Assembly: GCF_900156075.1 (NCBI RefSeq)
Contig: NZ_FTMM01000029.1
Coordinates: 1 to 35,717, forward strand
Length of the DNA: 35,717 nt
Source: Chryseobacterium sp. RU37D
GTDB lineage: Bacteria; Bacteroidota; Bacteroidia; Flavobacteriales; Weeksellaceae
Direction: 5' to 3'
A model generated the notes under the pieces. It made no database searches and had not been told where the DNA came from. It saw nothing but the letters and a program-made list of their open reading frames with translations. Made by a program: the position numbers and the translations under genes. Of this stretch, positions 30,256 to 35,717 are shown piece by piece. Position 1 is the first letter of the stretch. Each line of letters starts with the position of its first letter.

Positions 30256-32540
30256 TAATTAACCACAGCTATCTTTGCAGTAGCCTTATCAGAGCCGTCT
30301 TCGTTGGTCATCAGTACAAAATATATTCCTGAAGCTACTCTGCTTCCTCTTTGATTGTTAAGATCCCATTCATAATATCCTCCTCTCGCAACAGCAGAAT
30401 GGACCACGTTTCCGGCTGCATCGGCAATCCTGATATTGGTAACCTCTGCTAAACCTTTGATCGTAACTTTTCCTTTAAAATTAGAATAAACAACTGGGTT
30501 AGGATATACAAGAACATTCCCAAAACCAGAAGTGACGTCGGCAACATCTCCCTGATAGGTCACAATTCCGTCATAGGATACAAAATAGACTTTTCCTGTT
30601 TTTCTGTCTACTTTAATATCTGTGATACTGTTGGTAGGAAGGGGTGAGTTTTCTTTTGTAAAATGCTTAATGGTCTGTTGGCCGTCCGCAGAAAGGTAAT
30701 ACACACCGCCACCGTCTACGGAAACCCATTTGTGATCTCCCGCATCCACTTCGATCTGCAAAATCTGCGAATCCCTGAAAAGCTCTTCACCAAGGCCATT
30801 TTGTTCAATAACGATGGGCTCTACGGTAACACTTGTCGGAGTTTTAATAGCTGAAACAGCATTAGGCAAAATTCTCAGACCGATATCTCCTCCGATCCAT
30901 GCGTCACCGGATTTGTCGATAGCTACAGAAACTGTCCCCCCGGAATTGGATGCAAAGCCATTAGACTGGTTAAGGATGTACTCCGTATCATCTGATATGT
31001 TGATGGTTTTCTTGTAATCATAAGCCATGAAGCTGTTTACCCTCGGAAGAGGAAGCCATAATAAGCCTTCGTAATACAACGCTTTTTGAGCTGCACCTCC
31101 GTTTACAGTCGTATGTTTAATGAGAAAGTTGTCGGTGGCCCTGTCGTAAGCGCCAATGGATGTTAATGTGCCTTCAGCAGTTCCTTCTCCGGAAAATGCA
31201 ATGGAGACAAACATATTATTTGTATCATCCAAAGTAAATCCTACAGGACGTCTGAAATAAACACTGCCGGCTCCAAGATCGTAGTTTTTTGTGAAAGTAA
31301 AATCTTTGCTTCCTGCATTGTATTTCATCTTATAAACACCATGTCCGGCAGAGTTGTTATAATTCGTAAAGAATATATCGTCCGGATTTGCAGGGTCTGA
31401 AACTACATCCAAAATATTAAATCTTGTGGTATTTCCTATGAAATAGCTTGGATAGATCCATTCCATCCCGTTGAAATAGTAAAAGCCTGGATTTTTTGGG
31501 TTGTTGATAGGGATATTAAACCTGTTTTCTCTTCCTCCGCTTGATACAAGGATTTGATTATCTCCGTACAAACTGATTTTATAAGCATAATTAAAATAAG
31601 GTCCATCCGGCTTAAAGGTATTGTTGCCTTCATTTTTTATTCCGGATAATATTGTTCCGCCATAAACACTGCTTCCTACAGTAATTGCCGTATTACATTC
31701 TTCCCCGAAAGTAACACTGTTGTTGAAATTTCCGTTGGTATTAAATACATAAACTCTGCCTGCATCTGTCACCACAATGCTGTTGCTGTTCACCGTCACA
31801 TCATGGGTGTTGCTGAAAGTCTGGGAAAGCTGTACTGGTGTACCTCCGTTGTAAACATAAGCTGTTGTAGGTGAGGAAAATGTAAGTACAGATTCAGAAT
31901 CTATATGTTTGAAGGTTCCTGCCATTTCGGTAGTCCATGTTGAGAAAACCGGGAAAGTGGTATTCATTTCATGGGTTTTTAAGCCTGTATTGGTAACGGA
32001 GTATACCTTATTTCCGAAGATTGTTGCTTCGTTGCTGGCCTCATAAACACCTGCTGAAAGGAAAAATGAAGAATCTTTAAATTCTTTTTTCTTTAAATCA
32101 AAAATAGAGACACCATATCCTACAGAAATAACAGCCAGATCTCCCGTAATGGAAATGTGATTAATCCTTTTGCTTCCATTGTATCCTGTAGCAATAGGGA
32201 TATCTACGATATATGTAACCCCGTCCGGAGTAATGACATCCATTGACCCGTTTTGATAACCGATCAGCCCTATTTTGGTCTGAGTGTTATAGTCAAAGGC
32301 TGAAATTTTTACCTCATGCAAGCCGTTTGCTTTAGACAGCTTGGTAATTTCACCTGATGAAATTGTATAATAGAATACCCCGTTTTCTGTGGCTGCCACT
32401 ATTCTTCCGTTATCTTCTTTCATGGCAAGGACATTGTTGTATGAGAATACATCTGCCCATTTTTTTGAAGAAATATTCTGCGCATTTACAATCTGTAGGG
32501 ATGCTAAAACACCAAAGGAAATTAAAGAGAGTTTTTTCAT
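30255..32540 (-). CDS. porZ: type IX secretion system protein PorZ
   Basis: 761 aa. A signal peptide (1-20, ...LQIVNAQ) is followed by two beta-propeller domains with repeated strand-turn units (KWADVFSYNNVLAMKEDNGRIVAATENGVFYY..., NEGNNTFKPDG, SGDAWIGGDIGLRILP, DHKWVSVDGGGVYYL). A C-terminal sorting-type domain (about 680-761) contains VLVYPNPVVYSNFKG, NIRIADAAGNVVHSA, RVASGIYFVLMTNEDG. PorZ is a surface member of the PorU/PorV/PorQ/PorZ attachment complex, where it delivers anionic LPS to the sortase. It starts 2 bp after the metallophosphatase stop and overlaps recO by one base. The LamG protein at 8332 is an example of its possible clients. Confidence 0.9.
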   Translation of the reverse strand: MKKLSLISFGVLASLQIVNAQNISSKKWADVFSYNNVLAMKEDNGRIVAATENGVFYYTISSGEITKLSKANGLHEVKISAFDYNTQTKIGLIGYQNGSMDVITPDGVTYIVDIPIATGYNGSKRINHISITGDLAVISVGYGVSIFDLKKKEFKDSSFFLSAGVYEASNEATIFGNKVYSVTNTGLKTHEMNTTFPVFSTWTTEMAGTFKHIDSESVLTFSSPTTAYVYNGGTPVQLSQTFSNTHDVTVNSNSIVVTDAGRVYVFNTNGNFNNSVTFGEECNTAITVGSSVYGGTILSGIKNEGNNTFKPDGPYFNYAYKISLYGDNQILVSSGGRENRFNIPINNPKNPGFYYFNGMEWIYPSYFIGNTTRFNILDVVSDPANPDDIFFTNYNNSAGHGVYKMKYNAGSKDFTFTKNYDLGAGSVYFRRPVGFTLDDTNNMFVSIAFSGEGTAEGTLTSIGAYDRATDNFLIKHTTVNGGAAQKALYYEGLLWLPLPRVNSFMAYDYKKTINISDDTEYILNQSNGFASNSGGTVSVAIDKSGDAWIGGDIGLRILPNAVSAIKTPTSVTVEPIVIEQNGLGEELFRDSQILQIEVDAGDHKWVSVDGGGVYYLSADGQQTIKHFTKENSPLPTNSITDIKVDRKTGKVYFVSYDGIVTYQGDVADVTSGFGNVLVYPNPVVYSNFKGKVTIKGLAEVTNIRIADAAGNVVHSAVARGGYYEWDLNNQRGSRVASGIYFVLMTNEDGSDKATAKIAVVN

Positions 32541-32542
32541 GC

Positions 32543-33493
32543 TTATGCTATTATACTGCTATCAATTACCTGATTATTCCAGGAAATATGTTGTACGTTT
32601 TTATTTGAATCAAAGAAGAAATCTATTCTGCCCAAAAGCAGCCCGGCCCATCCCACCTGGTTTACCAGAATATTTTTTCCTTCCCTGTTGGTAAATGTCT
32701 GTGGTTCAGTTAAAAATGTGTGGGTGTGACCTCCAAGAATCAGATCAATATTTTCTGTTTTTGTAGCTAATATTTTATCACTTACTTTATTGGGCTCGTC
32801 CTTGTAATCATAGCCGATATGTGAAAGACAGATTACAAGATCACATTTTTGTTCATTTTTCAGGAAGTTAGAATAATGCTGGGCAACTTCAATCGGATCT
32901 GTATACACAGTTTCACCATATTGCTTTTTACCAACCAGTCCGTCCAGTTGAATTCCTACTCCGAAAAGCCCAACTTTGATTCCGTTTTTATTGAAAATCT
33001 TGTATGATGAAGTCTTTCCGTCAAGGATGGTATTTTTAAAATCATAATTGGAGCAGATAAAAGGAAACTGCGCGTTAGGCAAAACCTTTAAAAAACCGTC
33101 CAAACCATTATCAAAATCATGATTTCCCATGGTTGAAGCGTCATACTTCATCATAGACATTAGTTTAAATTCCAGCTCACCTCCGAAGAAATTAAAATAA
33201 GGCGTTCCTTGGAAAATATCACCAGAATCAAGAAGCAAAACATTAGATTCCTGATTTCTAATTTGCTGAATTAAGCTTGCTCTTCTCGCAAACCCTCCCT
33301 GATTTGGATTTTTGGTGTAGCTTGCATCAAAAGGTTCAATTCTGCTGTGCTGGTCGTTGGTATGGAGAATCGTAAGTTTGTTTGCGGATTTTAAGTCAAG
33401 AATTTTTAATTCTTCCGCCATCATCATATTAGGAGCTAAAGCCATTGCTAAAGTTCCGCCACCTATTGCCTTTAAAAAACTTTTTCTATCCAT
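32543..33493 (-). CDS. exported 5'-nucleotidase-type metallophosphatase (catalytic half)
   Basis: 316 aa. The N-terminal export signal has MDRKSFLKAIGGG, which is Tat-like with RK for RR, followed by a hydrophobic stretch. The calcineurin-like metallophosphatase domain of UshA type carries every metal-binding motif: LHTNDQHS (Asp47, His49), DSGDIFQGT, MGNHDFDNG, LSHIGYD and GGHTHTF. The C-terminal nucleotide-binding domain of UshA is absent here but is encoded by the upstream gene, with the two sharing one base (TAATG at 33493). Together they should make a periplasmic 5'-nucleotidase or related phosphoesterase. The alpha chain may also act alone. Confidence 0.9.
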   Translation of the reverse strand: MDRKSFLKAIGGGTLAMALAPNMMMAEELKILDLKSANKLTILHTNDQHSRIEPFDASYTKNPNQGGFARRASLIQQIRNQESNVLLLDSGDIFQGTPYFNFFGGELEFKLMSMMKYDASTMGNHDFDNGLDGFLKVLPNAQFPFICSNYDFKNTILDGKTSSYKIFNKNGIKVGLFGVGIQLDGLVGKKQYGETVYTDPIEVAQHYSNFLKNEQKCDLVICLSHIGYDYKDEPNKVSDKILATKTENIDLILGGHTHTFLTEPQTFTNREGKNILVNQVGWAGLLLGRIDFFFDSNKNVQHISWNNQVIDSSIIA

Positions 33494-34251
33494 TACTTCT
33501 TACCGATAAAATTTAAACGAACATCTGTATTGGCAACAACTTCAGGATTTTTCTTAAAATAACTGATAAAAAGGTCTCTTAATTTAATTCCTGTAGGAAT
33601 GAATTCCCCTTTAGCAAAAAATTTCATATTGTCACCGCCCAAAGCCAGGTAGTCGGATGTTGCGATGTAATAATCCTGATTTGGATTTACCTCTTTTCCG
33701 TTGATTAAAGTTTTGGTGAGCTGCCTGTTTTTGGTTTCAATGTATAAATGAGAAACCGGATTATTCACCTGGGTTTTTGCATAATAATCGAAAAGCCCCT
33801 GTAAATCTGTTCCTTTCATTTTTATAATAATCACTTCATTTTCGAAAGGCATTACTTCAAAAACGCTTTTCAGCAAAATATCACCTTTCCCGATCGTTGT
33901 ACGGATTCCTCCGATGTTGATCAGCGCGGCATCTACACTTTTCTGAAGGTTTTTTTTCGCCCATTCATCAGCTCCATCGAATGTATAGTCTGCTAAAAGA
34001 TTGCCCAAATTGCTATTGTCCCCCTGTTTTGTAAGATCTGAATTGGTATGTGAGATTTTCTGATTCATCTCTTTATCCAGCTTTTGTTTATAAGGTTCAA
34101 TAACTTTTAGAAACTCCTCATCATTTTTCAGCTCGTTATTAATAGAAATATTTTTCCGGGTCTCCACATTCGCCACCTGAAGCGGGGAAACCGTCTTACA
34201 GGCGGAAAGGGCAGCCAGAGTTATTCCTATTAACAAGAATTTATTTTTCAT
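33493..34251 (-). CDS. 5'-nucleotidase C-terminal domain lipoprotein
   Basis: 252 aa from the ATG at 34251; an upstream in-frame TTG lies inside the promoter. A lipoprotein signal peptide has lipobox LSAC (Cys18). About 55-250 is the 5_nucleotid_C domain: TDLTKQGDNSNLGNLLADY, INIGGIRTTIGKG (substrate-site Arg), FEVMPFENEVIIIKMKG and TSDYLALGGDNMKFF. This is the substrate-binding half of UshA-type enzymes, with the catalytic half in the next gene. Membrane anchoring of this half could hold the enzyme at the membrane. First gene of the operon with the metallophosphatase, porZ and recO. Confidence 0.9.
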   Translation of the reverse strand: MKNKFLLIGITLAALSACKTVSPLQVANVETRKNISINNELKNDEEFLKVIEPYKQKLDKEMNQKISHTNSDLTKQGDNSNLGNLLADYTFDGADEWAKKNLQKSVDAALINIGGIRTTIGKGDILLKSVFEVMPFENEVIIIKMKGTDLQGLFDYYAKTQVNNPVSHLYIETKNRQLTKTLINGKEVNPNQDYYIATSDYLALGGDNMKFFAKGEFIPTGIKLRDLFISYFKKNPEVVANTDVRLNFIGKK

Positions 34252-34269
34252 ATTATCTTTTAGTATATG

Positions 34270-34302
34270 CAAATATAATTATATGTATTAATAAGCATAT
34301 AA
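34270..34302 (-). promoter_or_regulatory. promoter and dyad of the 5'-nucleotidase-porZ-recO operon
   Basis: TATATTTG (34270-34277, minus strand) is an exact -7 box 19 nt before the ATG at 34251. A perfect dyad, TTATATG (34279-34285) with CATATAA (34296-34302), covers the spacer and the expected -33 position, where a repressor could bind. The rest of 34303-34415 is AT-rich with no gene. Confidence 0.5.
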
Positions 34303-34415
34303 AAAAGATTTAAAAATATTAAATCATAATAAAGAATTTATCTAATTTAAAATTAAGATAAATTGGACTATTTTAAATAAATATTAAACTAAACATTTAT
34401 CATAACAAAATTAGA

Positions 34416-35633
34416 TTAATTTAGTATAAAATCTTTTAAATCTTTCAAAACATTTTCATTAATATTTCCTTTTTTTTCATAATCTTTTGGAGAAGGAATT
34501 TTTTCAGTATTTTCTATAAAAAGATGATTCAATGTTGGGTAAAATTTAAAAATAATTTTTTTATTATTTTTAAATTTTTTTTTCCAAAGATTAAAATCTA
34601 TTTGAGTTACCTGATAATCTTTACCACCTTGCATGAAAAGCATTGGGACCTGAATAGATTTTATATCTTCTAATGGTTTGTAATCTAATAAATATTTCCA
34701 GTAATATGCGGATAAGCCCAATGGGAGCTCTGTTTTTTTTGTATTTAAATTAAACTTATTTGAGTTTAAAAAATCGACTTGTCTTTTAATATTTTTAACT
34801 TCTTGAGCGGAGATTTTTGATGGTTCAATTTTATTAATATATTCGAATTGTTCGATAATTAAATCTTGCAATGGTCTAGAATTTCCCGCGAGGAAAATAT
34901 ATTTTGAAATTTTAATTTTCTTAGCTATTTGTGGTATTAAATATGCACCCAGACTATGTCCTAAAATAATTATTTGATAATCTTTAAATTTTTCATTGCT
35001 TTTGAAATAATTTGTCACATTTACTACGTCATTAATTGTTTCTTCCTCCACCGTTGACTTATCAGTAAAAAGTTCAGGATAAGAATACGTCCTTTTATCA
35101 TATCTATAAGATGAAATTCCATTATTATAAAGATATTCAGCAATATCTTTAAATGGTTTATTCTCTCCAATTGTTTCATTTCTGTCCTGTGGACCCGAAC
35201 CATGAACAAAAATTACAAGTTTTTTTTGATCGTTTTCAATGGATTGTAAAAAAGTTCCTTTAAGCTCTAAACTATCACTTTTTATATTTAGAGAATTATT
35301 ATTTTCAAAATCTTTATGGGGAATGAAATAAAACCCTACAATTTTATTTTCATTATTAAAGGTAATTTGTATGTCTAATTTTGCTTTCTCAAATTCTGAA
35401 TAAAAGAAAAAAGTACTCTTTTGATGATTAATTTCAATAATCTTTTTAAATTGCCCCAATTGTTCTTCTATCAGTTCAATAGTTTGTTGTAGAACAGGTA
35501 AAGTAATTTGAGTTTGCACCTCTTTGTCAAAGTAACTGTAAGCAGAATTGTACTCTTTTTTTACTAAAGAAAGATTAATAAATTCTTTTCCATTCTTATC
35601 ATTTTGAGAATATGAAAGAACGTGGATATGCAA
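34416..35633 (-). CDS. alpha/beta hydrolase with N-terminal DUF3887-like region, 5' end apparently lost
   Basis: 405 aa counted from the in-frame TTG at 35633. No ATG occurs in frame before a TAG about 27 bp upstream, and the first Met inside is far into the protein. The N-terminal ~110 residues are a DUF3887-like cone-shaped domain (LVKKEYNSAYSYFDKEVQTQITLPVLQQ...). The hydrolase fold then carries FVHGSGPQDRNE (oxyanion-hole region), GHSLGA (nucleophile Ser227), the Asp in MQGGKDYQV and the His in LNHLF. The ...LSYSQND start looks like the end of a signal peptide, so the native protein was probably exported. The start appears to be removed by an adjacent element (right edge). Base composition is more AT-rich than the porZ operon. 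Confidence 0.7.
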   Translation of the reverse strand: MHIHVLSYSQNDKNGKEFINLSLVKKEYNSAYSYFDKEVQTQITLPVLQQTIELIEEQLGQFKKIIEINHQKSTFFFYSEFEKAKLDIQITFNNENKIVGFYFIPHKDFENNNSLNIKSDSLELKGTFLQSIENDQKKLVIFVHGSGPQDRNETIGENKPFKDIAEYLYNNGISSYRYDKRTYSYPELFTDKSTVEEETINDVVNVTNYFKSNEKFKDYQIIILGHSLGAYLIPQIAKKIKISKYIFLAGNSRPLQDLIIEQFEYINKIEPSKISAQEVKNIKRQVDFLNSNKFNLNTKKTELPLGLSAYYWKYLLDYKPLEDIKSIQVPMLFMQGGKDYQVTQIDFNLWKKKFKNNKKIIFKFYPTLNHLFIENTEKIPSPKDYEKKGNINENVLKDLKDFILN

Positions 35634-35652
35634 ATAAAATTTCCAGTTAGAG

Positions 35653-35715
35653 TTAAGCTACATTTTTGTAAATTTTGTTTTGATTGTTAAATTCTTCTAT
35701 TGTTTGATAATTCAG
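35653..35715 (-). mobile_element. C-terminal tail of a possible IS3-like transposase, cut by the window edge
   Basis: The minus strand is open from the edge for 20 codons, then TAA (35653-35655). The peptide begins LNYQTIEEF, which resembles the (S)LNYxTPxEF ending of IS3-family and other rve-type transposases. It stops about 20 bp before the broken start of the alpha/beta hydrolase. It is only a short tail, so the family is a guess; the end of the element cannot be placed exactly. Confidence 0.4.
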
Positions 35716-35717
35716 GG

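Overview
The window is AT-rich Bacteroidota chromosome, most likely from a Chryseobacterium-like member of the Weeksellaceae/Flavobacteriia. Four things point there: -7 promoter boxes of the form TAnnTTTG in front of many genes; a T9SS type A sorting domain plus a PorZ homologue; flavobacterial families throughout (single-gene Mqo, small catalase-like protein, TPR membrane regulators); and several families of short hairpin repeats in the intergenic gaps. The genus is my inference from these families, not a database result.

Layout. 1-5,200: a tandem array of three paralogous membrane regulators (signal peptide, TPR repeats, one TM helix, coiled coil, cytoplasmic LuxR-like HTH), all on the minus strand. 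The leftmost is cut off after its TPR part, at a junction with the tail of a foreign ORF. Each copy has its own TAnnTTTG promoter and a short 5' leader hairpin. The two complete copies also carry a 3' block of hairpin repeats and an almost identical terminator. 5,225-6,018: two small HTH proteins of a flavobacterial pair type. 6,691-8,226: a SulP anion transporter whose -7 box lies 6 nt before the ATG (candidate leaderless mRNA). 8,332-9,264: a LamG protein secreted by the type IX system.

9,719-15,797: a tellurium-resistance-type (Ter) stress cluster: HAD hydrolase, PRPP-binding phosphoribosyltransferase-like protein, TerD, TelA, an unrecognised 314-aa coiled-coil protein, a second TerD, then TerC. 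The first five genes are tightly packed or overlapping. This is the best candidate in the window for an incompletely described system. It would link a nucleotide-type metabolic pair (HAD plus PRTase) to the Ter proteins, with the 314-aa protein as the unknown part.

15,888-25,395: housekeeping and accessory genes: small catalase-like protein, FKBP-type prolyl isomerase, M23 peptidase, GpsA, malate:quinone oxidoreductase, an unknown 132-aa protein, an exported cholesterol-oxidase-like GMC flavoprotein, a DUF1684 protein and a GNAT acetyltransferase. 25,567-29,388: a glucose-1-dehydrogenase-like SDR and an 884-aa GH63/MGH1-like glycosidase, separated by two repeat elements. 29,569-34,251: a minus-strand operon holding a 5'-nucleotidase split into two genes (lipoprotein C-terminal domain, then metallophosphatase), porZ and recO, with 1-2 nt junctions. 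34,416-35,633: an alpha/beta hydrolase that has apparently lost its 5' end to an insertion sequence; the tail of a possible IS3-like transposase is at the right edge.

At least six short repeat families occupy the intergenic gaps, including a perfect 25-bp-stem palindrome at 20,106-20,158. I saw no rRNA, tRNA or CRISPR array.
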